NCBI GenBank assembly: GCA_031835245.1
Contig: JAVKOQ010000103.1
Coordinates: forward strand, 110,884-174,883
Origin: Balamuthia mandrillaris
Taxonomy: Eukaryota > Discosea > Longamoebia > Balamuthiidae
Direction of reading: 5' to 3'
Length of the DNA stretch: 64,000 bases
Each line of letters begins with the position of its first letter. The stretch's first letter is position 1. Below are positions 52,906-64,000 of this stretch, one piece after another. Both the position numbers and the translations under genes were made by a program. The notes under the pieces were generated by a model. The model did no database searches and had not been told where the DNA came from. It saw only the letters and a list, made by a program, of their open reading frames with translations.

Positions 52906-55483
52906 ATGGCGGACCCTTTGACCCTCCTTAGAGAATTTACCATTGCCAAAAAGCCTGTTATCCTCTCCGGGGATGACCTGGTGTTCGATGGGGTGCGATT
53001 TCCTCGCTCGGTGGACACGAATTTCAACTCTCTGCGAGGGCGAGGACCACCCTATCCTTTGGATGCCTGTTGGTTCATGCTACTCAACCAGGACAAGAAA
53101 CACGCTGACTACTTGATGGAAGCCAACAAGCGTAAGTTCAGCAAGATCTCGCTGGTTGATAAAAAGGACCTGGTGGACTACTTGACGGGTCGCATCCAAA
53201 CTTGCCCCTCCATCAACACAGACCTTGCTTTTGGGCCAGCTGCAGTGGCGGCACCTTCCTCTGCCTCTGATGAGGCTGCTTCCAGCTCTTCTTTTTCAAC
53301 GGCTAAAGGGGAACTGAAGAGGGACGCTTCGGTCCTCCTCCCCTCCACGGACGCTCCTCACGGCGCCCTCACTGCAAACAAAGCGGCAAAAAGAATGAAA
53401 CTGGAGGTTCTGCCTCCTCAAGACCTTCAACTAGATGAAGAACTTCAAAGGTCCAAGCGTTTGGTGGCTCGACATCTGGAGCAGCCTAAAGTTAGGGCCA
53501 GTGCTATTTCTGCCATTTCTGAACCTTCTCCGTACGACCTCACTGTCTTGCTCTTGCTCTTGCTCTTGCTCTTGCTCTTGCTCTTGCTCTTGCTCTTGCT
53601 CTTGCTCTTGCTCTTGCTCTTGCTCTTGCTCTTGCTCTTGCTCTTGCTCTTGCTCTTGCTCTTGCTCTTGCTCTTGCTCTTGCTCTTGCTCTTGCTTTGC
53701 TCTTGCTCTTGCTCCACATCCTTCCTTCCAATGACAGGCACTGTTTTGGAGGTTCTGCTTATTGATGGTTCGTTCGTGCGCATTTTAACATGATAAAACA
53801 GGGAACTGTTAGGGTCCGGCATGACTACCGACAAGCTTATGGAAATCAAGACCAAGCTGCTCAAAAACAGGCGCACAAAAATAGAAGGCGATGAAGAGGA
53901 CATTGAGGAAAAAATTAAACAGGTTCCTCTCCCTCTCCTTCCCACTCTTCTTCGTGTTCACTCTCATGCCTATCTTCTCCATTTTCCTTTGCAGGACAAA
54001 CCAAGTTATGTGGAAGCAGATGCTTCTGTTACCCAGTCAATTGTGAACAGGGAGCGGATCATTCGCAATCGTTCCACTATTCTGCAGAGTGACACCAAGG
54101 TTTGTATTGCCGCTTTTCTTATCACCGCTCGGCCACAAGCTAACATTCATATCCTTGTTTAGCGTTTTACAGATCTTATTCAGTTCGCGACCGAGTTTTT
54201 CCAGAAAGAACGAGAACGCAAGAAGGCAAAACAACACAGAAAGGTACAACAGATTAAGACCTCCACTCATGACCGCTACAATATCAACGAGTCACAGTTT
54301 TGGAAGGCTAAGCTTGGGCCTGAAAATGGTCCGTAGTCACTCAGCACAAACACTCCCTATTACTGATGCTCACACATTTTATTGCCTTATTTAGCAGCGG
54401 ATTGGAACATCAACACAACTGGAAGCTTTACAGGTCCTACAGGTGGACTTTCGATGGAAGCTCTTCGCCTTAAAGGAGCAGAGGAAATAGAAAAGGGTAA
54501 AGAAGCAGAGGGAAGCAAAGAAAAAGCAAACGAGCAAGAGAAACATAAAGGGATTGCTAAACCTGCAGAACACGAGCGTAGAGGAAAGCTAGTCGCTGCT
54601 CAAGATCAAGAAAGGGCGGTTTCCGTGCCAAGCGGTACTGAAAGCGGGCTTACTACACACTCTACATCTACGCCCCACAAACGTGAGTATCGAGAATTTA
54701 GTCCCACAGACCGTCTGACATTACTAACCTCCATTGTTTTTTTTAACACCAAAAGGAGCACCCATCATCATCATACCCTCTGCCCTTACTTCTCTCTTGA
54801 CTGTGTACAATGTGCGTGAGTTTTTGGAACAAGGTGTTTTCGTGCCCTCTGTGGATAAGAAGCAGCAAGGAGAATCTCGTGAATGCCCCAAGATTGTGCA
54901 CAGGCCAAAATCAGCAACAAGATACGACCTGCCAACAGTGTTTCACGTCACAGATAATCCCTCCAAGCTCTCCACCAGTGACTGGTACAATTTCCCAACT
55001 TCTTTCTTTATTTATTTATTTATTTATCATGTCCTTGAATTTAACGGGATGTGCCCTTATAGGAATAGAGTAGTTGCTGTGTTTGCGCTTGGCCCTGCCT
55101 GGCAGTTCAAAAGCTGGAAGTGGTCGGATCCTGTGGAATTGTTTGCAAATGGTATTCTTGTAGCGCCCCTGTTCTTTCATTTCCTCCTCCCCGGATGGAC
55201 TACTCACATGCTGCTGCTTTACACTATGATTCCTCCTCGCAGTGCGTGGCTTTTACCTGGGCTTTGAGGATAGCCAAGTGCCTCCCAGTGTTAAGTCTTG
55301 GAATGTAAAAATCCTGAAAGTCTGTATTGTGTTTCCTATTGTCTCTCCTCCATGGCTGACCTCGCTTTTATTTGGCAGATATCCAAGCACAAAAGGCACC
55401 TTGACAGCACTGCCTATCTATCCTTTTGGAACGAGCTTGAGACTTGGCTGCAAAGCAAAAAGGCCCGACAATTGTCCCATTAA
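52906..55483 (+). CDS. CDC73: CDC73/parafibromin, Paf1 complex subunit
   Basis: Nine exons: 52906-53531, 53802-53922, 53995-54099, 54163-54328, 54398-54682, 54756-54984, 55063-55151, 55243-55319, 55379-55483; phases agree (600 residues). The N-terminus MADPLTLLREFTIAKKPVILSGDDLVFDGVRFPRS matches parafibromin closely. The middle has IKTKLLKNRRTKI...DASVTQSIVNRERIIRNRSTILQS, and the C-terminal Ras-like domain has APIIIIPSALTSLLTVYNVREFL, NRVVAVFALGPAWQFKSWKW, VRGFYLGFED and ISKHKRHLDSTAYLSFWNELE. It works in the nucleus in RNA polymerase II elongation and histone modification. Intron 1 holds a large hexanucleotide repeat. Confidence 0.95.
53545..53715. repeat. (CTCTTG)n hexanucleotide array in CDC73 intron 1
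   Basis: About 28 tandem hexamers, nearly perfect, inside intron 53532-53801, pyrimidine-rich on the coding strand. Any reading frame through it is spurious poly-Leu or Ser-Cys. Confidence 0.95.
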
Positions 55484-55667
55484 CTTTTCACCTTCTTATG
55501 CAGAGAGGGAGAGAGAGAGTGAGAGAGAACGAATCTGGGAGGAATGTTCTAAACTCCGTGCATATTCAAATTTTTATTAAAAATTATAATAATACTAATA
55601 AATAAAAATAAATAATCAACAAAGATCGCAGAGACAAAGGGGGAAAATGTTGTTATCTTGGTTTTGT

Positions 55668-57044
55668 CTACTCCTGCGGGCTTTCACTAGAAGTGCCGCT
55701 ACTGTGGGTGGAGAAGGGAAAGGAGGAAGAGAAAGAGGGAGAGAAGCCTGATGGTGCACCATCACCAGTAGTAGAGGAGGTGTTGTACTCTAAAAATCCA
55801 AGGTCCGAAGCCACAAAGTCTTTGTAGAAGGCATCAATCCGCTGTAATTCCAGTCGATGGGGACAGTAGGAGCAAGAGCATCCACCGTCATTCCCACTGC
55901 TACCGGCAAGCAAACTTCCTTCTTTGCTGTGCTTGAGAGAGCGCTTAGCTCCACCGCAGCCACTTGTATGGTGAGACTTGGGGGTAGAGCAGAGGCCCCG
56001 GAAGAGCTCGGACAGTTGCTCCGTCTCCTTGGCGGAGCATGTTTTAGCAACCCGGTGTATCTTGGCGGGCTTGTCTTCGGGGTGTAAGCTTTGAAAGGCG
56101 GAGAGGAATTGGACAAAGGCAGAAAGGAATTGATCTTGCGGGGTGGGGCTGCTCCTTGCGGGGGGCCGCCGTTGAGTTGCTGTTGTGTCCAAACTCGAAC
56201 GGGCCGTTGTGGAGGAGGACGAAGAGGAGGATTGTATGAGCTCCATAGAAACGGGGCACTTGGCGAAAACTTTTTGTCGTTTGAGGGGGCGGTCCAAGGG
56301 AAGGCTTGGGATCTGTGCGGCAGCCAAGTCTCGTCGAGCAAGCAGGGCCTCTATTTGTTGGTGTTGTGCCTTCTGTTGGGCTTCAATTCTCTGTGCCGTT
56401 TCGACAAGGAGGTCGTTTAGGCTGCGCTTCTTCACGGGTTTTCGTTTTTTGAGCTGTTTGGGCTTGGAAATGACCTTAATGGGTTCGGAGAGAACCTCGA
56501 GCGGAGGAAGAAGAGGTCGCTTAGTCTTCGGATCTAGGACCCGCATGCGCACGCGGAAGAACATATCCTCGTGCTGACTGGTGAGCACTTTGATCTTGGT
56601 GTTCAACCAGAGCTGGTTGCCCTGCTCGTTGACAGTGGGCTTGCAGTCCACAGGCTTGGTCTTGATAAAACTTACTGGCTTGAACGTGTCGTTGTCATAG
56701 AGGAGAGTCACGTCCAAGGGAAGGTGGTGGAAGTCAAGGTACTGCCCGTTTACGGCCAGAGGGCTCGTCAGACCCAACTGCAGCACGAAAGGAGTGTTCT
56801 TGACGACCACATAGACGTTCTTGAGGAGACCGTTCTTTGAGATTTGCTCTTGGCTCTGCGAGGTTTGCCGTAGGAGGTTGAGCTGCAACGCAGCAGAGGC
56901 TGCGCCAGTTGTTGAGTGGCTGTGTAGGGGAGAGGAGGAGGTCTCCGCTGCCGTGGGAAGCACTGGGGAGAGCGGGAAAAATGTGCTCAGCTGTGCCAGG
57001 GGCATTTGTGTGGCGGTCATGCCAGCTGCTGCTAAGGGGTCCAT
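55668..57044 (-). CDS. Unidentified protein, possible DNA-binding beta-sandwich
   Basis: Single exon, 458 residues. Residues about 70-205 look folded and conserved in character: NGLLKNVYVVVKNTPFVLQLGL, DVTLLYDNDTFKPVSFI, NQLWLNTKIKVLTSQHEDMFFRVRMRVLDPKTKRPL, EVLSEPIKVISKPKQLKKRK. The strand-rich pattern followed by a basic KKRKPVKKR segment resembles immunoglobulin-like DNA-binding domains of Rel, STAT or CudA-type amoebozoan factors, but I cannot place it. The rest is Ser/Thr/Pro-rich with a Cys-rich patch (GGCSCSYCPHR). The basic segment is a likely nuclear signal. It diverges from the leucine-rich-repeat gene. Confidence 0.7.
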   Translation of the reverse strand: MDPLAAAGMTATQMPLAQLSTFFPLSPVLPTAAETSSSPLHSHSTTGAASAALQLNLLRQTSQSQEQISKNGLLKNVYVVVKNTPFVLQLGLTSPLAVNGQYLDFHHLPLDVTLLYDNDTFKPVSFIKTKPVDCKPTVNEQGNQLWLNTKIKVLTSQHEDMFFRVRMRVLDPKTKRPLLPPLEVLSEPIKVISKPKQLKKRKPVKKRSLNDLLVETAQRIEAQQKAQHQQIEALLARRDLAAAQIPSLPLDRPLKRQKVFAKCPVSMELIQSSSSSSSTTARSSLDTTATQRRPPARSSPTPQDQFLSAFVQFLSAFQSLHPEDKPAKIHRVAKTCSAKETEQLSELFRGLCSTPKSHHTSGCGGAKRSLKHSKEGSLLAGSSGNDGGCSCSYCPHRLELQRIDAFYKDFVASDLGFLEYNTSSTTGDGAPSGFSPSFSSSFPFSTHSSGTSSESPQE

Positions 57045-57692
57045 GGTCTTAGTTGGGGCGTGTTAACTTGCTCGAGTCAAGGAGGGAAACCAGGAAGGAA
57101 GCGAAAATGCAAGGAAAGACCTCCCTGCTGCTGTTGCCGTGCCTGTTGTGAGGGGGAAATTTTGAGTGGTTGGTTTTTTGTGGCCCACCACCCAACGAAA
57201 AGAAAGAAAGAAAGAGAAAGAAAGGACACACTTGACACACAATAGAGCAGGCGAAACACCCTCCACAGAACCAATGGGGGGAATCTACGGGGAATTAAAA
57301 AGTGGAAAACGCTTGCGGCTTTTCTAAGTCGACAAAAATTTATCGCTTCGCGAGATGTTTTCCTTTCGTGCTGCCTCTGACGTCATATGCCGATCGCGAA
57401 AATTCGGGCATTTGCGAGAAGAGGAAAAGGAAAAGTAAGGGGCAGGCAGGCAGGCAGGCAGAGGGGGGCGGTTGACCGAAAACAGGCACGTGGTCTCCAT
57501 AGGCACAGAGGAAAAGGAGGAGGAAGAAGTTGCCAACAACAACTCTGCCCCCCTGTCAGCAAGCCCCTTGCCCTGCTATTTGCCCTATTCCCTCTTTTAT
57601 TATTTCCTCACCTTCGAAGAAGAAGTAGAAAAGCATTAAGAGAGAGAAAGAAGAACAAGAGGAGAAGGAGCAGCAGCAAAACAAAAAGATAA
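57045..57692. promoter_or_regulatory. Divergent promoter with TGACGTCA
   Basis: 648 bp between the two start codons. Perfect TGACGTCA at 57378-57385 followed by ATATG; CGCGAAAATTCG-like sequence at 57396-57408 and TCGCTTCGCGA at 57342-57352. Small (GAAA) and (GGCA) repeats. No TATA box recognised. Confidence 0.45.
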
Positions 57693-60600
57693 ATGCTGGG
57701 TAATTACGGTTCTTCTTCGGACGGCAGATTGGCTTTTGTGGCGGCCTCGCACGACCCGCTACTTAATCCTGAGCAAGCGGAGCACTCCCGGCGTGAAGAT
57801 CTTCCCCAAAGACAAACACGCAGGGCCCTAATAACCGAAGAGGAGGAAGAAGAGGAAGAGGAGGGAGATGGAAGACCTCGCAATGCCTCCGAGGAAGGAG
57901 CAGGAGTGTCCCTCCTCAGAGAATTCACTCTGAGCGAGTTCTGGGATGCGGAGGACCAACACCAGCTTCAAGAAAAAAGGGGGATTGATATGAGTTGTTC
58001 CGGCACACAGAAAAGTAGCACCCCCCTCACCATCGGAGGCAAACCCAAACCCAAGCACTACGACTCTACCCAAAGATTGCTCGCCAAGATAAAGGGCTGG
58101 AAGGACGAGCTCATGGAAAGCGTGCGCAAGATTGACAAAGATCTGAACGAAGAAGCTCACGAACGATCCCGCGAACTTTCTGATGGTTCTGCAGAACTGC
58201 TAAACCAATTCAAGGACCAATTCCTCTCCACCAAAGAAGTATGCGAAGTGGTGTTGGACCCAAAGTATCAAGGCAACTGCCTAGGCGCCGATATGAACAA
58301 GCTCGCTTGTGACACGCTTCTCTCTCGGGCTCCCGACGCTTGGAAGAGTGCTGTCATCGACAGCGTACCACAAAATATGGAGCAGGTCATCAGTTTGTCG
58401 AACAACATGCTGGAGGAATGCTTCGAGGAAGAGGAGGAAGACGAACTCTCCAGAGAACCATCTGCGGACGGCGTTGACCCTGCCATGTTCGCGCCCTCAC
58501 GTGGCGGTGAATCGGTCCAGCTTCATAAGTTTTTCGAGGTGAGGCCTATCACATTTCATCTACTTGTGTTATTGTCGAGCCGATATCTAATGCTATCCCT
58601 TGTTTCTTTCTTGTGTCGTTTATTGTGGTGTTGAAACATAGATGTACAAATCCTCCAGGGAGAGAATGTTGCGCTCGCGCATGGAGAGCCTGAAGAAAAA
58701 AATCGAGGCCCACACTTCGGAACTTGTAGAAGATGCCTGCAAGACAGCCCTCACAAGTCAGGTTCTCAGCCAAGCAAATCGCATCAGTGGAAACACGCAA
58801 ACATACCACAAGTTCGTGGAGGGGACGCTGCCCCAGGTTCCCTTAGAGGCTGCCAAGAATATCAGGAAACGCTTCTCCGAGTTGGTGGGCCAAGCCATGG
58901 GTGAAATCGATGAGATGCAATCTGAAGTTCTCAACCAGAAAGAAAACTATTCCAATCTGGTCAATAAGTTACGGGATATGCTCATCCAAGAGCCTCAAGC
59001 AAAACGGTATAGAGCATCCACGCTGGATGATGGGTGCTCTTCTTCTTCTGGCGGGCGGAGCTCGGACACGGCGGCCTCTCCTCCAGACTCTTCTCTCAGC
59101 TTGGGAAATCACAGGCGGCGATCAAAGGGTCCTGCCCCTTCCGCCGTTCTGCGCCGTGCTTCGTTTGCGGCTCCCCAACTGCGACGAGTGTGCCCTGTGC
59201 CTAAGCTCGCTCACCTTTGTGTAGCGACATGCGCCACCTATGCGGACTACCTTCCGGACATTCCGGAGGGGTGCCTCCCAGAGGAGTTGACCCAAAATCT
59301 GTTAGATCTTCTCATCCTTCAAAACAGATTGAACGATGAGATACTTCAAAAGCTGCTGAACCCCTGCATATTGTCGCTAAGCTTGAAACGGTGGGACGCA
59401 TTGGATATCTCCTCCTGCCAACTGATACTCTCCCAGTGTCCGCGACTGCGCTGCCTGGACCTCTCTCACTCCAATGGGCTTACGGATGATTGCGTACGAG
59501 CCATTGCAAAGAACGCTAGTCATCTACAAAGCGTTAACTTTTCCTCTTGCCCCAAGATTACCGACCGCTCTGTCTGCGAGCTACTCTTTCGCTGCTCCCG
59601 CAATTTGCGAGAAATATCGTTCCACAAGTGCCATCAGCTGACCGACGCCGCTTTTCAGCATATTTCTGACTGTTGGAAGCTGAGCAGCGTTGACCTCAGC
59701 AAATGCCCTCGCATTACCGACAAGACCCTCAGTGGATTGGGACGTTGCCACCAACTGCGGAGACTTTATATGTGCGGCAAAGGCATAACCGATAATGGCA
59801 TATTCTCCTTGGTAGTGCCCCTCGCTTATCAACAGCAACAGTCAACAAACCAAGGAGCCCATACCCCCACCTCCTCTCTCTTTTCCAGCCCTCCTCACCT
59901 CTCTTCTTCTCCCTCTTCTACTGTTGGTGTCTCGCCCTTCGTATTCTCTCCTCCTCTGGCCTCTCCCAATTCTCTCTTCAGCAACACCCGATTTAAGCTG
60001 CAAAATGCCTCGAGAGGTCTGGAGCATCTCTCCCTGATCAACGCGGAGATTACCGATAAAAGCGTGCATGCTCTCATCTTCTATTGTCCTTCCTTGCGCC
60101 ATCTGGACCTTACGCATTGCAAGCATCTCACTGACTCTGCCTTCCTCCTCAACGACTGTTTCAACTCGGAGGATATCCAAGCGCTGTTTGGCAGCGATGA
60201 AAATTCTCTTTTTGCGCCGAGGAATACCACATCCTCCTCTACCACTTCCTCCTTCGTTGTGCCTTTTGGAGGACGAGCACACGATAACACCAGCTGTAGT
60301 TCTCCTCCTACCCACTTCTCGCCAATCGGACATCGTTCCCTCCACAAGCACCGCCATTGCGTTTCTGCCTCCCCAGCCACCACTTCTACTTCCACATCAT
60401 CCTCATGTTCCCCAATAGGGGGCGAGACTTCCTACAATGGCAGCGCGCCCGCCTATAGGCTCTACAAGCTTGAATCCTTGAACCTAACCCACTGCCTCAA
60501 CATCGGCAACTCTACGGTACGACAGATCGCCAAATACTCGCCGAATGTACATAGTCTAGATCTGAGCACCTGCGAAGAGATAACGGACAGTGCCCTGCTG

Positions 60601-61404
60601 TTTCTGGGCAACCGGTGCAAGAACCTTCGCAAGCTATCCCTCTCTCGGTGTAGACGAGTAACGGACAAGGCCCTTGTGCAAATCCTGAAAAGCACGGGAC
60701 AAACCTTGCAGTCCCTCAGCTTGCAAGGCTGTCCGCTTATCACCCAGCAAACCATTATGGCCATCGCCGAGCATTGCCCCAACCTGCTCAAGCTGGACTT
60801 GAGCTGGTGCAAATGTATCACGGACGAAGCGCTCGTTGAGTTGGTACAGGGCTGCCCAAGGTTAGAAGTGTTTATGGCAGAAGAGGCCTCCCTTTCGGAG
60901 CGTGGCGTGATGGAGCTTTGCCACCTGCCTCGCCTTCGCCGCCTTAATCTGGCCTACTGCTCCCAGCTGAGCGATGCTTGCCTCGTTGCCCTCTCTCGCG
61001 GCTGCCCCGCCCTCCTCAAAGCCGATTTCTCCTACTGCAACAACGCTATGATAACATTCGAGGGTCTCCAGGAGGCGATCTCCTCTTGGGACTTGCTCTC
61101 CACCCTTACTCTCCGCGGCTGCAACTTCATCACTCTCCATTCTATCCATCACCCCAATCTGAAGACCTTAAACCTTTCCTGGTGCAAGAACCTGCAAGAC
61201 AGTGCTTTGGAAGGATTGCCCAGAGGATGCCCTCAACTGCGTTCCATCGACTTGGCCTGGTGCAGCAAGATCGGTGGCACTGCTGTGCATCAGCTGGCCC
61301 GCCATGCCCCTAACCTTCATACCTTCAACCTCAGAAAGTGCAGCAACATCCCTTCCCTCACCATCAAATTCCTTGCCAAAGCTGGCAAAACCGTTTATCG
61401 ATAA
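57693..61404 (+). CDS. Large leucine-rich-repeat (AMN1/FBXL type) protein with coiled-coil N-terminus
   Basis: Two exons, 57693-58538 and 58642-61404 (1202 residues). Residues 1-80 are acidic and disordered (a run of 11 Glu). Residues about 115-450 are helical with heptad-like stretches (LLAKIKGWKDELMESVRKIDKDLNEE; RSRMESLKKKIEAHTSEL). From about 525 to the end are cysteine-containing leucine-rich repeats, for example LRCLDLSHSNGLTDDCVRAIAKN, LSSVDLSKCPRITDKTLSGL, LLKLDLSWCKCITDEALVELVQGCPRLE. Two Ser/Pro/Thr-rich inserts interrupt them (59820-59990, 60195-60445). No F-box is clear, but LPEELTQNLLDLLIL before the repeats resembles the start of ZYG11/AMN1-type substrate receptors. An adaptor role in ubiquitin ligation is possible but inferred. 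The stop overlaps AATAAA. Confidence 0.85.
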
Positions 61405-61847
61405 TAAAAACAGGGTTTTTTTTTATTACATAAAACACGGGCGCAAATTCGAACAATGTCCTCCCTTGCTCTTTTCTATGCTCTCACAGCTTCTTCCCTC
61501 TCCCTCCCTGTCCTCTTCTACCCTCTCTGGCCCTGCCGGCTTCTTCCTACCCTCCCTCCTCGCGTTTCTCCCCTCCTCCTGCTCTCCCCTTCCCAGGAGA
61601 AAGGCGAGGAGGGAGGGTGGAAGAACGGAGGGAGCGGCCCCATTGACGTCAGCATTCGGGGGCCCCCCCCCAGGCAAATTTAGTGTATATCACCTATGAG
61701 GTTGGACAACCTAGCCCAAAAGGCTAATAGCCGTTAATTAAATAAAAAAGAAAGAAAGAAAGCAAGCAAGCACGGAAGCAAAGGCTGCAGCCAACCTTGC
61801 TCAGTTGTTGCTACAGTTGTCGCCTGACTGCCACCTTTGGAACGCGG
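61405..61847. promoter_or_regulatory. Intergenic region with TGACGTCA, upstream of GCN2-like gene
   Basis: 443 bp. C/T-rich stretch at 61470-61600, TGACGTCA at 61644-61651, (G)5(C)9 at 61659-61672, and (GAAA)n/(GCAA)n at 61750-61770. No other element was seen. Confidence 0.45.
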
Positions 61848-63932
61848 ATGGAACCCACTTGCGAGGAAATGCAGAGCGAAGAGCTAGAAGCTCTCGCTGC
61901 CATATTAGGGGTCACCACTATTTTTTGTCGCTTTTTTTGTTTTGGCTCTTCTGCAACACTGCTAACTTTTTTCTGCGTCGCGCCTTCACTTTATAGGACG
62001 ACTTTGTGCTTCTTCCTGGCACATGGAAGAACCAACCCGCGCAATTCCAAATGAAAGTGCTTCCACCAACGGGACAAGTAGAAGAGACATACGCCAGCGT
62101 CTACATTATCATGCGGTTCTCTGCTCCTCTGCTCCTCTGCTCTCTCCTCTCTCCTCTCTCCCTTGGTTGTTCAGTCCGGTGCTTACCAGAGAGGGGGATG
62201 GCAACAGGTACACAAAGAATTATCCAAAGACGGCGCCGGTTGTTGAAGTGCAGAAGAAAGCAGGCCTTTCAGCAGAAGAGTTGAAATCTCTTGAGAAATT
62301 GTTGCAGACCAAGGCGAGAGAGCTCGTTGGAGAGGTTATGGCGTGGGAGTTGATCGACACGGCAAAGGAGTACCTAGCAAAGCACAACAACAAGCCACCT
62401 GTATCATTCTACGAGGAGATGGTCATGAACAGACAGAAGGGACAGCAAGAGTCTTGGCAACAGTCCAAAGAAGATAACCAGTCGCTAGCACCAGAGGCAA
62501 CCAGAAGGAAGGAGTTGATGACGAGCAATGCGGCTGGCAGAAGTGAAGCTCACCATGCCGACGACCTATTCGGCAACAAGCAGAGAGTATCCCCACGCGG
62601 CAGCAGCACAGAGGATTGGTTGATGCCTTTTTGGGATGACCCCATCACAGCTGACCCCTATCTTTCTGACTTTTACGGTGACGGTGCCGACACTTCGGCC
62701 TCTAACGACGTTAGAGGAGACGAAGGCGAAGGATTGGACAAGGGAGAGGAACATGGGGCCAAGAGACGTCTTTCTAAGAACAAAACAATGGATGCACACC
62801 CCTCTCATTATCCTTTTCACAACAACCTTCTTCAAGGGAAGGGTCGTGGCGTGGATGCGCACAACTTGGCGGGATGGTTGCAGCAACCAGCTATCCAGTG
62901 GAAGCGGAGGAATACCCTTGGCAAAGGCACTTTTGGAGAGGTCATTCTTGGTATGAATTTGACAACCCATAAGCTCATGGCTGTAAAAGAAATTGACTTT
63001 GGTGGCGTCGCCAACCCTTCTCAAACGGTTGGTACTCATTGATCAGCCTATTCTTTCTCTCCTCTCACATCTTACGCTTTTAGATGGAGTTTGTGGAACA
63101 GGAGATCGATTCTTTACGAGACTTGCATCACCAGCACATTGTCAGCTACTTGGGAACTGAGCGAGAGGGCAACACTCTCCGTATATTTTTGGAGTGCGTC
63201 TTTGAACTTCTTAACGTATTGTCACCAGAATTACTAATCCCCGCTTTATCATTTTTTGAAATATTATTTGTACTTGCCTTTTCTTTTGGTCCTTCTTCTG
63301 TTCTTTAGATTTGTGGCAGGGGCCTCAACCATAGATGCCTTATTACGTGAAAACGGAGGCTTTGAGGAAACGATGTTGCGCAAGTACACACGGCAGATTC
63401 TTGAAGGGCTCAAGTATCTGCACGACCGGGCTATAGTGCATGGCGACATCAAATGTCCCAACATGTTGTTGGATCACAAAGGCAACATCAAGCTCTCTGA
63501 CTACGGCTGTTCCAATCAAAAGATCAAGAGTAGATTTCCATCTCTCCCTCCCTCCCTCTCCCCTTCTCTCCCTGTCTTTCTATCCATTCGTTCTGTTCAA
63601 TGCCAACAAATCCTCTCCCCACAACAAAAAAACAAACAAACAAAAACAAAAACATCCGACCAGGTTTGCTATCTGGAAAAGGACAAACTAAGGATCATCC
63701 TTCCGATCTTATGAGTGGCAAGTATGTGAACCGGTGACAAAAGTTGTTCACATTTTTAAAACGTTAACTAATGACATTTTATAAAACACCAAAGGCAAGA
63801 AGATATTTATGACCTTGGTTTAGCGGTTTTGCAGATGGTGGATGGCGTTTCTCGGAATCGCGATAAACCTCCTGTTCTTCCTTCAACTCTTCCTACTCAT
63901 GCTAAGGATTTCTTGGTATCTTGTTTCAAAAA
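61848..63932 (+). CDS. GCN2: GCN2-type eIF2-alpha kinase, N-terminal part (runs off window)
   Basis: Seven exons so far: 61848-61910, 61997-62115, 62208-63027, 63084-63193, 63309-63529, 63664-63721, 63795-63932, then a GTAAGG donor; about 509 residues. Residues 1-115 are an RWD domain (EEMQSEELEALAAILGDD, YASVYIIMRYTKNYPKTAPVVEV), followed by the GCN2-like link KHNNKPPVSFYEEM. An acidic linker runs to about 290. A kinase-like domain then follows: GKGTFGEV, MAVKEIDF, HHQHIVSYLGTE, YTRQILEGLKYLHDRAIVHGDIKCPNMLL, LSDYGCS, and DIYDLGLAVLQMVDG with no APE motif. This order fits the first, kinase-like domain of GCN2; the true kinase and HisRS-like parts would lie beyond the window. GCN2 senses uncharged tRNA and phosphorylates eIF2-alpha. 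Confidence 0.85.
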
Positions 63933-64000
63933 GTAAGGCGCTATCATATTTCACGTTACTAGTATTCCTCTCGTTCCTTCTAATTTTTGTTTTCTCTTTT

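Noticed and set aside
53540-53734. Poly-Leu and Ser/Cys-repeat proteins
   Set aside because: Translation of the CTCTTG array inside CDC73 intron 1.
61848-63932. MAPKKK/STE11-type kinase
   Set aside because: First impression from the glycine loop and HGD motif. The N-terminal RWD domain, the KHNNKPPVSFYEEM link and the missing APE segment fit GCN2 better.

Overview
This window is nuclear DNA of a free-living, intron-rich, gene-dense protist. Genes alternate strand freely, sit tens to hundreds of bases apart, and most are cut by many short GT-AG introns. The gene content (RecQ4, SNAP47-type SNARE, GCN2 with an N-terminal RWD domain, peroxisomal uricase, C-5 sterol desaturase, parafibromin) plus the standard genetic code suggests an amoebozoan of the Acanthamoeba/Balamuthia kind. 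That placement is inference, because no rRNA or other marker is present.

Layout. (1) 1-26.3 kb, housekeeping block: tail of an unknown gene; CAP/SCP protein (-); RECQL4-like helicase (+, 15 exons); SLC37/GlpT-like transporter (-, 12 exons); SNU13 (+); GRAM protein (+); universal stress protein (-); unknown signal-peptide protein (-); C-5 sterol desaturase (+); mitochondrial acetyl-CoA acetyltransferase (-, 10 exons, one of 21 nt); ribosomal protein S16/uS9 (+); SNAP47-like GRAM plus Qbc-SNARE (+); XRCC2-like RAD51 paralog (-); urate oxidase with a C-terminal ARL (-); organellar BipA/TypA GTPase (+, 13 exons). (2) 26.5-35.8 kb: one uninterrupted 3082-codon reading frame for a hybrid non-ribosomal peptide synthetase/ketosynthase, A-T-C-C*-A-T-KS. 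It has no introns although all large neighbours have many, and it stops just after the KS where AT-rich repeat DNA begins. Bacterial origin by transfer is the simplest reading. (3) 35.8-52.9 kb: repeat island of AT-rich, CpG-poor DNA. It holds a full-length non-LTR retrotransposon (38911-43809, -), a second long decayed copy (46918-50590, +), three fragments, a decayed Ty3/gypsy chromovirus (reverse transcriptase, RNase H, integrase zinc finger, chromodomain) split by the second LINE copy, and a doubtful DNA-transposon relic. (4) 52.9-64 kb: CDC73/parafibromin (+, 9 exons), an unknown nuclear-looking protein (-), a large leucine-rich-repeat protein (+), and the 5' part of a GCN2-type eIF2-alpha kinase (+) that runs off the window.

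Exon structures were built by hand by joining GT-AG boundaries so that reading phase and family motifs continue. Most are phase-consistent throughout. The most notable items are the intronless NRPS-KS with a histidine-less KS and a degenerate condensation domain, the LINE family with a 7-nt 5' leader and ATGA-overlapping ORFs, and decay of the older LINE copy mostly at CpG sites, which points to cytosine methylation of transposons.
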